Source: Chitinophagales bacterium
GTDB taxonomy: Bacteria > Bacteroidota > Bacteroidia > Chitinophagales > Chitinophagaceae
Assembly: GCA_021323755.1 (NCBI GenBank)
Contig: JAJPKJ010000015.1
Coordinates: 1 to 41,485 of the forward strand
Direction: 5' to 3'
DNA: 41,485 nucleotides
In this document: piece by piece, positions 9,343 to 19,525 of the stretch
Numbering within the stretch: position 1 is the first letter of the stretch
Layout of the letters: every line of letters starts with the position of its first letter
Position numbers and translations under genes: made by a program
The notes under the pieces: generated by a model
Database searches by the model: none
Told to the model about the DNA's origin: nothing
The model's input: the letters and a program-made list of their open reading frames with translations, nothing else

Positions 9343-11001
9343 TTATTGCGCAATCCAAATTTTAGTACTTATTAAATCTGTACCGCCTGTTTCAGCTTGC
9401 CAATTCGCAGCATTATATTGCTTCTCACTTGACGGGTAGATGTAACGTTGATAACTTCCATAAGTATTGGTATAGAAAGTAGCGTTGGTACTGTCCATCG
9501 GCGTTTTTCCGCCGGTTCTTCTCATCAAGGTCCATGCTTCCCATGGTTGACGGAACATATCGATCCATTCCTGTGCATATATCTGTTGCAAACCATGACC
9601 GCCAAGATCACTTGCATCAAAGGCAACCACAGGGTTTGCGAGAAATGCTGCCATGGTGGGTGCATCGGGCAATCCAGCTGGTTTATTAACGACCCAGATA
9701 TCAGACTTGATCGCCTGGCTGACCCAGAAATTTACAGAGGCAGTGACTCCAGCATTATATTCAGTTTGTGCAGTAGCACCATTTACAGAAACGCCAAGTC
9801 CAAGAGCATTAATTTCAGCTTTCAAAAAATGAACCTCTGCCGCAGTCATAAATAGTTCCGGAATACTTCCTGTGCTACCAGTAGCTGCTCCATCACGACT
9901 CCAATAGTAATTGAAATCTGCATAAAGATTGACTGTGCCGTTGTTCCCGTTCTTATTTGCCCAGTCAGCATCCCTGTTGCCTTCGTTATAAGGATCCCCT
10001 CCTTCCGCAGGAGTGGAATTGGTTGGATTTTGTGGAAACGGATTCCACAGCGTATCGTTATTGGGTTCAAAAAATACAGAGCAACGAGGATCAAAAATAC
10101 CACTGCCATCCTGCGCGTTAGTGCTGCTCATCCATTGCCACATGGTCGTGCCCAGGCGCAGGCGGCATTCTGTTCCAAAAGAATAGGCTCTCGCCTGCAG
10201 GTCCATGTTGGGAACGTTAGTGCCGGGATATAAACCCACATTGGTATTATCTGCATCAAGAAGCGGTTTACTTAATGCATCTGTTATCTGAGCAGTTGCG
10301 TCTGAGGGATCTTTGCCATACATAGTAACGGCTATGCGTAACCGAAGGGAGTTTGCAAACTCTATCCACTGCGAAATATTATTGACTAGAACCAATTCAC
10401 TTGTTCCCAAAGAAAATTGTTTTGGGTCTGTAGTATTAAAATTATCTACTGCCCATTTAAGGTCGGCAAGACATGAAAGATAAATGTTCTGTTGCTTATC
10501 GTAGGGAACTTTAAGCACACTTGTATTGGATGGACTGTAATCAATGCCTTTGCCCGCAAGCGAGTAAGGCATATCGCCGTAAAAGTTAGAAAGCTTGATC
10601 GCCTGGTATGCTCTCAACACTTTCATCATTGCTTTGACATTTGTATAGATCGTGGTATCAGGTTCTGCAGCGATCACGGTCATCATTGCATTATAATTGG
10701 AAAGATTATGATAGAAATTATTCCAATCATTGTTTCCATCCCCGCCATAAGGATAATCAGGTCTTGTATACACGACGCCTTGTTGCGTAATCGGATATGT
10801 CCAGCTATTGTAAGTTACCTGGTCGCCGCCTTCAGCTAGATTTGAAACAAATGCCACATACAATTGCGGAACGGTAGCGATGGGCGAACCATTCCATGGC
10901 GTATTAATTTTCTCGAAATTTTTTGTGCAAGAAATAAACAGGGTAGCCATTATTAACGCTACTCCGATTATTGATAAATGCTTTCTTTTATAATAAATCA
11001 T
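9343..11001 (-). CDS. susD-like: SusD-like outer-membrane lipoprotein (SusD_2 type)
   Basis: 552 residues. The N-terminus is a lipoprotein signal with lipobox LFISC (Cys25), so the protein is anchored in the outer membrane. The start of the mature part (FEKINTPWNGSP..PQLYVAF) matches the SusD-like_2 group. Other typical blocks are MMKVLRAYQAIKLSNFYGDMPYS (TPR-like helices), NSLRLRIAVTMYG, FMTAAEVHFLKAE and YAQEWIDMFRQPWEAWTLMRRTG. Family role: surface glycan-binding lid on the SusC channel. It starts 33 bases after the SusC stop and is certainly co-transcribed with it. The ligand is inferred from the neighbouring rhamnose genes to be a rhamnose-containing glycan or glycoside. Confidence 0.95.
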   Translation of the reverse strand: MIYYKRKHLSIIGVALIMATLFISCTKNFEKINTPWNGSPIATVPQLYVAFVSNLAEGGDQVTYNSWTYPITQQGVVYTRPDYPYGGDGNNDWNNFYHNLSNYNAMMTVIAAEPDTTIYTNVKAMMKVLRAYQAIKLSNFYGDMPYSLAGKGIDYSPSNTSVLKVPYDKQQNIYLSCLADLKWAVDNFNTTDPKQFSLGTSELVLVNNISQWIEFANSLRLRIAVTMYGKDPSDATAQITDALSKPLLDADNTNVGLYPGTNVPNMDLQARAYSFGTECRLRLGTTMWQWMSSTNAQDGSGIFDPRCSVFFEPNNDTLWNPFPQNPTNSTPAEGGDPYNEGNRDADWANKNGNNGTVNLYADFNYYWSRDGAATGSTGSIPELFMTAAEVHFLKAEINALGLGVSVNGATAQTEYNAGVTASVNFWVSQAIKSDIWVVNKPAGLPDAPTMAAFLANPVVAFDASDLGGHGLQQIYAQEWIDMFRQPWEAWTLMRRTGGKTPMDSTNATFYTNTYGSYQRYIYPSSEKQYNAANWQAETGGTDLISTKIWIAQ

Positions 11002-11034
11002 AAAAATATTTGTTGGGTGTTGAATGTATTTATT

Positions 11035-14000
11035 TTAAAAACCAGCTTTTAAAGAAAAACCAAATGAGCGTACACCAGGCAATTCTCCAAATTGAATGCC
11101 CTGAACATTGGTAGTGCCGCTGAGCCCTTCAGGATTAAGTCTGTCGGGTAATTTGGTAAATAAATAAAACAGATCGCGCCCAATTAATGAAACGGATAAG
11201 CTTTGGAAAATTTTTGTCTTGTTTATGAATGTTGCTGGTAAGCGGTAAGTCAAACTAAGTTCGCGCAACTTACCCCAGCTGTTGGTGAATATGCTATTGC
11301 TTCTGACAATGGGCAGGTTATCCCATGACTGATAATTGCCAGCATATTTCCACCATGAATTGACTACTGCTGTATTTTTTGATACATGCCCGCTACCATC
11401 TACAGTTACTCCCGGTAATATCACGCCAACATTAGCAGTGGTCCCATCAGGAAATGTATAAGGCAGTCCGTGACCATCTCTTTCATATACTGTTTCAGGA
11501 GCCTCACCTTGTCCCATGATCGTGGCATAATCACCAGACCATATTTGTCCGCCAATACTAAAGTCTGTCATGATGTACAAACTCCAGTTCTTATAAGAGA
11601 ATGTATTGCTGATACCCCCTGTGAGTTTTGGGGTCGCATTTCCAATTTTGACAAACCCGGAGGTGTCGGTCGCGTATTGGGCACCAACTACGGCACCATT
11701 GCCGGTATTAACGGTACCATCAGCATAAATTAAATTAACTACTTTTTGTCCGTTTATATATTTATAATCATAACCGTAAATAGTTCCATAATCATCCCCT
11801 ACCCTTGCATTCATATTTACGCCATCGCCGCCGTTCGATCCATCTCCGCCAAACCAGCTGCCCAATGGTAACTGATCGATGCCGGGAGCAATTGATACCA
11901 CCTTATTATTATTATGAGCGCCATTGACAGAAATATCCCAGGAGAAATTCTTCGTTTTGTAAATATTTGCATTAATAATAAACTCGATGCCTCTGTTTCT
12001 TAATGCCCCCGTATTAATGGTTAACTGATCAGCGCCTGAAGATGTTGCCACGCTCACCGGTAATATTTGATTATAAGAATAAATATTGTAGTAAGTAAAA
12101 TTGAAATTTATTCTGTTATTCAGGAACCCGAGATCGGTTCCAATTTCAAATGATCGTGCCTGCTGAGGGCGAATAGATAACGATGGTAAAGTTGTTGGCA
12201 CAGATAATCCAGTGGTAAAACCATTTGTGCCTACCGGGCTGTAATTAAATATCGTTGAATAAGGCACATAACCATTTGCACTCGCAGCTTCTGCCAATCG
12301 CAACTTTCCATAACTGAGCCAGTTTTTAACAGCGTCTAATTTGAATGCATCCGTAAATACAAAACTTAAACTTGCCGATGGATAAAAGAATGACCATTTG
12401 CTCGAAGGCAAAGTTGATGACCAGTCATTCCTTCCACTCACTTCAAGGAAAAGATATTTTTTGTACGACATGTTTAATATTCCGTACACAGAATTGATCT
12501 CACTCTCAGATCTGTTTTCAACTGGCCTTGGATAATTATTGGCAGAACCCGAATAATTAGACAAGTTATAAGTGAAAGGATAATTGAAAGGACCAGGGTT
12601 GCTCGCAGACAGGTCATACAGTTTGTAATGATAATAACTTGCACCGACACTAAAGCTGGCATCAAAATCTTTGAACAGATCTTCTTTGTGTGCAGTTATC
12701 ATTCCATCAATATTCTGCGTTGAAACAGACGAGAGATCATTGGAATACGATCCCTGTAGACCCGTTGGATCTGTAGGTTTATCTTTTGTTTCAAACTGAT
12801 TTGTATAATAATCCTCTCCCACATGGCCAGTTGCATTGAGCCAAGGTAAAATATCTGCCGTTAATTTGATTGAACCGAGTAATTGATTTTGCGTGAATAC
12901 AGTATTGTTATTAAACAGATCCCACCAATAATTCCCTATTGCTGAACTTGGATAAGGACTATTATTGGTAACCAGTGTATTTTTTGAACCATCAGGATTT
13001 ACGGCTAATCCTCTTTCCAGAGGTTTGTAATCTGCAGGTAAATGATAAGTAGTGATATATCCCACGCCGCTTGCCAATGTGCCGCTGCCCCCATGCTCGC
13101 CGTAAAGATCTGGTGCGTTCAACCTGTCTATATTGGTATAACTTACCGTTACTTCCGCTTTTACTTTTTTACTTACGTTGATGGATGAACCAATATTAAA
13201 AACGTTTTGCGTGAAATTGCTGTTGTAAGTAATGGCATTGTTTGTTGTTCTTGTATAGGATGCTCGAAGCGTTCCGATATCTCCGCCTCCGGAAAAAGAA
13301 ACATTGTTTGAAATTGTATTTCCTGTTTTATAAAAGCTCTTAAAAATATTTGGATTTGCTGTGTAAGGACGGGTCGTTCCATCCCACCAAACCAAAGGCT
13401 GACCTTCCATTTTCGGACCCCATGATGCGCCATCACCTGGAAATCCAATATAATTATAAAACGGTCCTATATTACCACCACCAGGTGTAGGGATATTCTG
13501 GTATGTTCCGTACTGATCGTTCTCGGTAAATTGTCTGTTGTTACCGCTACCATCCTGGACAAAAGGAGGATTTGCAGAATATAAGGTGGTGGTCATTCCA
13601 CTTCCGTATTCATGCTGCAGTTTCATGAATCTGTAAGGGTCGTTCCAGCGCTGTGAAAGATTATAATTCAAACCTAACCCCTTTTGCTTGGTTCCTTTTT
13701 TTGTCGTGATCAAAATAACCCCATTGGCGCCTCTTGCTCCATATAAGGCTGCAGCCGTTGGCCCTTTTAAAATATTAAAGCTTTCAACATCATCAGCATT
13801 AACGGTATTTAAGAAAGAACCGTAATCAATCGTTCCGCCTGTGTTTGCTGCGTCCCTGCTACCATTTTGATTAAGTAAGAAATTAGTAGAAAGATTTTGT
13901 CCGCCGGGCATTATTTGTTCATTATCCACCATTACACCATCTACAACGATCAACGGTTGATTATTTCCTAACAAGCTATTATTTCCACGAATGACGATGC

Positions 14001-14805
14001 GGCTGGAACTTCCTTCCACACCATTGGGAATGGTAATATTCAATCCGGCAGCCTTGCCCATCAAACCTTGTGCAATATTTGGCGGATCTGCTTTAATAAC
14101 ATCATTACCCGTAACCTTCTGATCGGAATAACCCAAAGACCTTGCTTCTCTTTTTATCCCTAATGATGTAATAACCACTTCACCCAGGGTATTATCAGAT
14201 TTCACCAGAGTGATATTCAAAGCTGATGTGCCACTGACTTTAACTCTTGAAGTTGTATAACCCACCGAAGAAAAGATCAGCACATCCCCATCATTGGCCT
14301 GTATTTCAAAATAACCTTTTTCATCAGTTGAAGTGCCTTTGCTGGTTCCTGCAACGGAAACACTTACGCCCTGCAGCGGAGTTCCATCTGCAGCCGTAAC
14401 AATTCCTTTTACCGGCGCAGCATTCTCAATATCAACCGTGAGTGATTTTTTTTCGGATATAACAATAAGTTTGTTATCGACGATCTTATAATGAAGAGAT
14501 AGTCCATCAAAAAGTTTATCCAATGCTTCGGTTACTTCAACATCGGTAACGTTGATGTCAACTTTTTTATTTACTTCAACCACCTGGTTGCTGTACACAA
14601 AACGATAATTTGTCTTCTCCTCTACGGCACCAAATATTTGAACCAATGGTGTGTTTTTGTAATGTAGAGTTAGTTTTTGTGTAAATCCGTTTGCCGAAAG
14701 TTGCAAACTAAATAGAAGTAGAGCGGCAGACAATCTCATAATTAATCCAATTTTTCTGATATTCCAGCATAGAATACCAGTTTTTGGCAATGCAGTTTTG
14801 TTCAT
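11035..14805 (-). CDS. susC-like: SusC-like TonB-dependent transporter with STN signalling domain
   Basis: 1,256 residues. Domains in order: signal peptide (~1-42); STN/secretin-TonB short N-terminal domain (~45-112, with LTLHYKNTPLVQIFGAVEEKT); carboxypeptidase-like regulatory domain (~128-203, VKGIVTAADGTPLQGVSVSVAGTS); TonB-dependent plug (~215-370, including LIVVDGVMVDNEQ and LKGPTAAALYGARGANGVILITTKKG); then the 22-strand barrel to the C-terminus. The STN domain is what links such transporters to FecR anti-sigma factors, and the FecR and sigma genes lie directly upstream, so this is a signalling importer. It should take up oligosaccharides at the expense of the TonB/ExbBD system. The substrate is inferred from the adjoining rhamnosidase and rhamnose catabolic genes. 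Confidence 0.96.
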   Translation of the reverse strand: MNKTALPKTGILCWNIRKIGLIMRLSAALLLFSLQLSANGFTQKLTLHYKNTPLVQIFGAVEEKTNYRFVYSNQVVEVNKKVDINVTDVEVTEALDKLFDGLSLHYKIVDNKLIVISEKKSLTVDIENAAPVKGIVTAADGTPLQGVSVSVAGTSKGTSTDEKGYFEIQANDGDVLIFSSVGYTTSRVKVSGTSALNITLVKSDNTLGEVVITSLGIKREARSLGYSDQKVTGNDVIKADPPNIAQGLMGKAAGLNITIPNGVEGSSSRIVIRGNNSLLGNNQPLIVVDGVMVDNEQIMPGGQNLSTNFLLNQNGSRDAANTGGTIDYGSFLNTVNADDVESFNILKGPTAAALYGARGANGVILITTKKGTKQKGLGLNYNLSQRWNDPYRFMKLQHEYGSGMTTTLYSANPPFVQDGSGNNRQFTENDQYGTYQNIPTPGGGNIGPFYNYIGFPGDGASWGPKMEGQPLVWWDGTTRPYTANPNIFKSFYKTGNTISNNVSFSGGGDIGTLRASYTRTTNNAITYNSNFTQNVFNIGSSINVSKKVKAEVTVSYTNIDRLNAPDLYGEHGGSGTLASGVGYITTYHLPADYKPLERGLAVNPDGSKNTLVTNNSPYPSSAIGNYWWDLFNNNTVFTQNQLLGSIKLTADILPWLNATGHVGEDYYTNQFETKDKPTDPTGLQGSYSNDLSSVSTQNIDGMITAHKEDLFKDFDASFSVGASYYHYKLYDLSASNPGPFNYPFTYNLSNYSGSANNYPRPVENRSESEINSVYGILNMSYKKYLFLEVSGRNDWSSTLPSSKWSFFYPSASLSFVFTDAFKLDAVKNWLSYGKLRLAEAASANGYVPYSTIFNYSPVGTNGFTTGLSVPTTLPSLSIRPQQARSFEIGTDLGFLNNRINFNFTYYNIYSYNQILPVSVATSSGADQLTINTGALRNRGIEFIINANIYKTKNFSWDISVNGAHNNNKVVSIAPGIDQLPLGSWFGGDGSNGGDGVNMNARVGDDYGTIYGYDYKYINGQKVVNLIYADGTVNTGNGAVVGAQYATDTSGFVKIGNATPKLTGGISNTFSYKNWSLYIMTDFSIGGQIWSGDYATIMGQGEAPETVYERDGHGLPYTFPDGTTANVGVILPGVTVDGSGHVSKNTAVVNSWWKYAGNYQSWDNLPIVRSNSIFTNSWGKLRELSLTYRLPATFINKTKIFQSLSVSLIGRDLFYLFTKLPDRLNPEGLSGTTNVQGIQFGELPGVRSFGFSLKAGF

Positions 14806-14844
14806 AGCTTTGCTAAGTTTTGGTTATATAAATTTGACGATGAC

Positions 14845-14918
14845 ACTCCTCTGCGAAAGGAGTAGTTTTTCAAAGGAAAAAACCATTCAACAAGCGGAGA
14901 GTGTTACCCCATTCTCCG
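14845..14918 (-). promoter_or_regulatory. Two hairpins in the FecR-SusC gap / SusC leader
   Basis: The 142-base gap holds two inverted repeats: CGGAGA/TCTCCG with a 12-base loop (14895-14918), and ACTCCT/AGGAGT with a 7-base loop (14845-14863). On the minus strand a T6 run follows the first hairpin about 9 bases downstream. The first hairpin could weaken read-through from fecR into susC; the second would sit in the SusC leader. No clear TAnnTTTG element is seen, as expected if an ECF sigma factor drives susC. Confidence 0.35.
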
Positions 14919-14947
14919 TTTTTTATTTTGATGATTTTATTTATTTG

Positions 14948-16036
14948 TCATTTTGAAATGATCACTTTCCTGTCTTCCATTTTATAGCTAAAATGTTTGG
15001 ACAAGCTGATGGTCATCAAAATTTTATCGAGGCTCATTTCTTCAAACGGTCCCGTGTATGAATATTCTTTTACTGCCGGGTCACGAAATTCAAATTCAAC
15101 ATCAAATCGTCTTTCCAGTGTTTGTGAAATGGTCTCCAGCGATTCATTTACAAAAGAAAGTTTGTCCTGCATCCACAATGTTTCTATAACCGCGCTGTCT
15201 TTTCTTGTATTGATATTATCTATCTGCACTTTCGGAACATTTACAGCAACATCATTATGCAAATCTTTTTTTTGCGACTGGTCTTTCCACACCAATAATT
15301 TTTCATTCGGGTTTAAAATCACTGTTTCCATTGGCCGCTCCGTGAAAGTAACTTCAATTTTCCCGCGTATCAGTGACGTTTCAATTGTTTTATCCTGCGG
15401 ATAACTTTTTACGTTGAAAGCAGTGCCAAGCACCCGGATATTTATTTTTTCTGCGTGAATGATAAATGGATGAAGGCTGTCTTTCACTACATCAAAATAT
15501 GCTTCGCCGGTAAGCCAGACTTCACGAACGGATCCGGAAAAATTATCCGAGCAAATCAACTTGCTGTCTGCATTTAGCCAAACCTGTGTTCCGTCCGTCA
15601 ATTTTAATTTGGTTTTATTGCCTTTGCGTGTAACAATTTCATGGGTAGGTTGATTGGAAAGACTTTTATTTTCAATATGCTTGTAGAAATACAGTCCCCC
15701 TAATAATACACAAACGCTGGCAGCAATACCAATTGAAAAATAGATCCGGCGTTTTTTATGAGATGTGATCATTGCCACATCTTCATTAATAATGTTGTTT
15801 TGATTCTCAGCTACAGTTCCATTCATTTGGATTTTTAAAGCATGTGCTGCATAAGCAGCTTCTGCCTTGTCAACAGCCTTTTGCGTGTTATCTGCCATTT
15901 CATGCGTTATCCTGAAATATAAAAGTTCCCAATCGGGATTCTGTTTCATTATCCTCTGTAGCTCATCCATTTCCTGAATAGTCACTTCCCCGGCTAACTT
16001 GCGGCTTACCAATCTAAAAAATAATTCTTCGGTCAT
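14948..16036 (-). CDS. fecR-like: FecR-family anti-sigma factor
   Basis: 362 residues. The N-terminal cytoplasmic part (~1-95) begins MTEELFFRLVSRKLAGE, the usual anti-sigma helix region. One membrane helix follows at ~97-118 (IYFSIGIAASVCVLLGGLYFY). The FecR domain is at ~130-235 (VTRKGNKTKLKLTDGTQVWLNADSKL; GEAYFDVVKD..PFIIHAEKINIRVLGTAFNVKSY). A C-terminal DUF4974-like module (~290-360: LSFVNESLETISQTLERRFDVEFEF..YTGPFEEMSLDKILMTIS) should contact the STN domain of SusC in the periplasm. It lies between the sigma factor gene and susC, the canonical order. Its role is to hold or activate the sigma factor in response to substrate binding by SusC. Confidence 0.95.
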   Translation of the reverse strand: MTEELFFRLVSRKLAGEVTIQEMDELQRIMKQNPDWELLYFRITHEMADNTQKAVDKAEAAYAAHALKIQMNGTVAENQNNIINEDVAMITSHKKRRIYFSIGIAASVCVLLGGLYFYKHIENKSLSNQPTHEIVTRKGNKTKLKLTDGTQVWLNADSKLICSDNFSGSVREVWLTGEAYFDVVKDSLHPFIIHAEKINIRVLGTAFNVKSYPQDKTIETSLIRGKIEVTFTERPMETVILNPNEKLLVWKDQSQKKDLHNDVAVNVPKVQIDNINTRKDSAVIETLWMQDKLSFVNESLETISQTLERRFDVEFEFRDPAVKEYSYTGPFEEMSLDKILMTISLSKHFSYKMEDRKVIISK

Positions 16037-16162
16037 GTGCAGAGAAAAACTTCATTAATTATTAAAAGAATTACCAAATCCTCAACCTGAAATATTAATG
16101 ACAGATAAAACAAAACTTTCCACCGGTCAGGATTTAAAAAAAGTGAAATATTTTTTTAAAGG

Positions 16163-16741
16163 CTAATTTTTATCGTAACGGAGGTATACGCGTAGCGCTG
16201 TGGAAAGCTTTTTGATTGCCGAAGTCATATGTCCTTCAACTGTATTAACAGAGATATTCATGATCTCGGCAACTTCTTTGTAATTGAATCCATCTTCCCG
16301 GATCAATTTATAGACCAACTGGCATTTTGCAGGCAATGCATTAATAGCGAGTGCGGATTTACGCTGGAATTCAGTGATCAACAATGATTCTTCGGGATCG
16401 GGCTGATGAAGAAAATCCAAATTGATGGAATCAATATCTACTGTTTGCACCTTGTAATACTTTGCCAGATAGTTAAGCGAAGCATTTTTGATACTGGTAT
16501 ACAAGTACAACCTGAGGTTTTCGATATTCTTGAAAGCAGTCCCCAATTCCCATAATCTTAAAAAGACATCTGAATAGATCTCCTCAGCAGCTTCTTCTGA
16601 TTTTACAATGGACACCCCAAAACGGATGAGCGGGTGGTGAAAATGAAGAAATAATTCTTTATACGATTTTTCATCGCGCAGTGCAGCAACATTGTGCTGC
16701 AGCTGCACAATGTCAATATATTTTTCACTTCCCATTCCCAT
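16163..16741 (-). CDS. ECF RNA polymerase sigma factor (Bacteroidota FecI-like)
   Basis: About 192 residues. Region 2 is at ~25-90 (FHFHHPLIRFGVSIVKSEEAAEEIYSDVFLRLWE) and region 4 at ~130-185 (ALPAKCQLVYKLIREDGFNYKEVAEIMNISVNTVEGHMTSAIKKL, a clear helix-turn-helix). I choose the ATG at 16741; the frame also allows a TTG at 16747 and an ATG at 16735. It precedes fecR by 126 bases and follows the GH78 gene by about 60 bases. It should direct transcription of susCD and perhaps the rhamnose genes when released by FecR. A near-consensus TATTTTAG lies upstream in the short gap to the GH78 gene. Confidence 0.94.
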   Translation of the reverse strand: MGMGSEKYIDIVQLQHNVAALRDEKSYKELFLHFHHPLIRFGVSIVKSEEAAEEIYSDVFLRLWELGTAFKNIENLRLYLYTSIKNASLNYLAKYYKVQTVDIDSINLDFLHQPDPEESLLITEFQRKSALAINALPAKCQLVYKLIREDGFNYKEVAEIMNISVNTVEGHMTSAIKKLSTALRVYLRYDKN

Positions 16742-16801
16742 AAGCAAAAACGATTTGTGAATATGGATCGTTGATCTTCTCTTTGCTAAAATAAGATAGT
16801 T

Positions 16802-19510
16802 TTATTTACCAGCATTTTTTTCTATCACAAAATGATATTTACCGGATCCAACTTCTGTCGTAATATATTCCCCCTGTTCACTCTTTATCAAATTGATTTT
16901 TTGTGTATCGATTTGCCAATCATTTTCTTTTATCAATTGAATAGAGTTTACCGGAAAACAAATTGTGGCTTTTGTGTTGCAAGGAATTTCTACATCAAAA
17001 ATTATTTTATCGCCGTCCCGTTTCCAGCTGCTGCCTACATTACCATAATATGTGCTAAGGTCCGCTTTTGCATAACCAAGATCTCCGCCAACGTGCGGCA
17101 TAATTTTGATATGCTTGTAACCAGGCCCATCAGTGTATGTATCGATGCCGGCGACAACTCGGTACATCCAGTCCCCGATTGCACCATAAGAATAATGATT
17201 GAAAGAATTCATGCCCGGAGTTTGGAAACTGCTGTCGGGTTTTATGCCATCCCATCTTTCCCAAATCGTTGTTGCGCCCATTTTGACCGGGTACAACCAC
17301 GATGGATAAGTTGGTTGTAATAATAATTTATACGCAACATCTGTATAACCAAACCTGCTCAATACATGACATAGATAGGGGGTTCCCAAAAAACCGGTGG
17401 TGAGATGATTGTCGTAATCTTTTACATTGTCCGCTAATCTTTTCGCAGCCTGTTCACGCAAAGATTCCGGAAGCATATCAAAATTCAATGCGAGCACATA
17501 AGCAGTTTGAGTTCCAGAGACAAGTCGTCCATTCGGCGTCATATATTCTTTTAAGAATGCGTCTTTTATTTTTTGAAGAAGCGAAGTGTAACTGGAGATA
17601 TCTTCCTGCCTATTTAACACTTTTGCGGCATTGATGAGCAGTTGTGTTGAGTGAGCATAAAAACATTGCGCGATCAAATATTTGTCAGTAACTGCAGAAC
17701 GTCCATCATTATCATCCTCTGGTCTGTAAAAAAGCCAGTCGCCAAAATGGAATCCTGTATTCCATAGATCATTTTTGCTTTTGCTTGTCATATAATCAAC
17801 CCAGTGTTTCATGCTGCTATATTGATTCTCTAATATCCTTTCGTCGCCGTAAGCCAAATACATATTCCATGGGATGATCGTGGAGACATCTGCCCAGCCC
17901 GTAGATCCGCCGGCTCCGCGGCCAAGCACATTGGGAATAACAAAAGGAACACTCCCATTTTCTTCCTGATCAGCAGCAACGTCTTTTAACCATTTTGCGA
18001 AAAAATTATTGACGTTCATGTTGAATGATGCTGTACGAGAAAAGACCTGTGCGTCCCCAGTCCATCCCAAACGTTCATCCCGCTGCGGGCAATCAGTTGG
18101 TACATCCAAAAAATTTCCTTTTTGCCCCCACTGAATATTATGCTGCAATTGATTGATCAGAGGATCTGAGCAGGAAAAATTTCCTGTCGGTTGCATGTCT
18201 GAGTACAAAGCAACGGCCGTAAAATTTTCTGCGTTCAATTTTGCCATGCCTTCCACTTTGATATACCGAAACCCCTGGAAAGTAAAATGAGGTTCAAATA
18301 TTTCTTCTCCGTTGCCTTTTAAAATATATTCATCCTGCTCTTTTGCCGCCCGTAAATTTTCAGTATAAAAATTCCCCTCTTTATCCAACACTTCTGCATG
18401 AGAAATTATTATTTTATCGCCCGCGTTACCATTTACTTTTAATTGAACAAAGCCAACCAGATTTTGTCCGAAATCAATTACCTGGTCTCCTTTCGGCGTT
18501 GTGAATATTCTTATGGGCTTGAAAGTTTCATGGGCTTTTATCATTTCGTTTTGTGTGGCAACCAGAATGGATTTGTCGAAATCTTTCACCAAAGCATTAT
18601 GCCAATCTGCATCATTATAATTTGCATTGCACCAGCCTGTTTTTTCTTTGCGTGCATCGTTTGTCTCCCCGTTATAAATCTCTGAATACAAAATATTTCC
18701 AGTTGATGATTTCCAAGACTCATCTGATGAAATTATTTCAGAAGTTCCATCGGTGTAGCTTATTTCTAACTGAAATAATAATGCAAGATTTTTTCCCCAT
18801 ACATCTTTATTACCACCCCAGGCTAAATAGCCGCGATACCAGCCGTTGCCAAGCATTACGCCCACTGCATTTGCGCCGTTTTGCAATAATGAGGTTACAT
18901 CATAGGTTTGATATTGCAGGCGTTTGTTGTAAGATGTCCAGCCTGGTGTCAAATGCGCATCGCCGATCTTCTTCCCGTTTATCCATGCTTCATATAATCC
19001 ATGTGCGGTAACGAATGCCGTCGCTGCTTTTATTGATTTATTCAGATGAAAAGTCTTGCGAAGAAGAGGGCTGATCCTTTCAACAGTGTCCGGCGATGAT
19101 GCTTCGATCCATTTTGCTCTCCAATCTGATGGTTGCAATAATCCCATTTGCACCGACGCTGTTTCACTCCAAGCTGATGCTTTTCCACTATTATCCCAAA
19201 CGCGTACCTGCCAATAATATCTTTTTGCAGATTGTAATGCGCTCCCTTTGTAAATTATCTCCACAGATGAATCTGATAGCACTTTTTCGCTGTTCCAGAT
19301 TAGTTTTTTCCCCTCGAGCACATGGATCTCGTAAGCTGTTTGCATCGTATTTCTTTTATCCGAAATCAACTGCCAGGTAAAGCGAGGCCTTGTGGCGTCA
19401 ATGCCAACGGGATTTGATAAATTCTCGCACAATAAATGGCCTACCCGTATTTGCGAAAAAACAAAAGTTGAAAGCAACTGCAAACAAACGATCCATGAAA
19501 TCTTTCTCAT
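16802..19510 (-). CDS. GH78 alpha-L-rhamnosidase, secreted
   Basis: 902 residues with a signal peptide (1-19, cut before QIRVGHLL). The domain order fits GH78: N-terminal beta domain (LCENLSNPVGIDATRPRFTW), Bac_rhamnosid_N (~130-300: WRAKWIEA..RKTFHLNKSIKAATAF..GLYEAWINGKKIG..GNGWYRG), concanavalin-like domain (IDFGQNLVGFVQL..FTFQGFRYIKVEG), the (alpha/alpha)6 catalytic domain and a C-terminal beta domain. Catalytic-site hallmarks are visible: DCPQRDERLGWTGDAQ (~470-485), carrying the acidic residues, and TTIWERWDG (~750), whose Glu is the likely base. It hydrolyses terminal alpha-L-rhamnosides. It begins 15 bases after the kinase stop. It is the main evidence that the locus serves rhamnosides. 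Confidence 0.97.
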   Translation of the reverse strand: MRKISWIVCLQLLSTFVFSQIRVGHLLCENLSNPVGIDATRPRFTWQLISDKRNTMQTAYEIHVLEGKKLIWNSEKVLSDSSVEIIYKGSALQSAKRYYWQVRVWDNSGKASAWSETASVQMGLLQPSDWRAKWIEASSPDTVERISPLLRKTFHLNKSIKAATAFVTAHGLYEAWINGKKIGDAHLTPGWTSYNKRLQYQTYDVTSLLQNGANAVGVMLGNGWYRGYLAWGGNKDVWGKNLALLFQLEISYTDGTSEIISSDESWKSSTGNILYSEIYNGETNDARKEKTGWCNANYNDADWHNALVKDFDKSILVATQNEMIKAHETFKPIRIFTTPKGDQVIDFGQNLVGFVQLKVNGNAGDKIIISHAEVLDKEGNFYTENLRAAKEQDEYILKGNGEEIFEPHFTFQGFRYIKVEGMAKLNAENFTAVALYSDMQPTGNFSCSDPLINQLQHNIQWGQKGNFLDVPTDCPQRDERLGWTGDAQVFSRTASFNMNVNNFFAKWLKDVAADQEENGSVPFVIPNVLGRGAGGSTGWADVSTIIPWNMYLAYGDERILENQYSSMKHWVDYMTSKSKNDLWNTGFHFGDWLFYRPEDDNDGRSAVTDKYLIAQCFYAHSTQLLINAAKVLNRQEDISSYTSLLQKIKDAFLKEYMTPNGRLVSGTQTAYVLALNFDMLPESLREQAAKRLADNVKDYDNHLTTGFLGTPYLCHVLSRFGYTDVAYKLLLQPTYPSWLYPVKMGATTIWERWDGIKPDSSFQTPGMNSFNHYSYGAIGDWMYRVVAGIDTYTDGPGYKHIKIMPHVGGDLGYAKADLSTYYGNVGSSWKRDGDKIIFDVEIPCNTKATICFPVNSIQLIKENDWQIDTQKINLIKSEQGEYITTEVGSGKYHFVIEKNAGK

Positions 19511-19525
19511 TGTATCAGCATTTAA

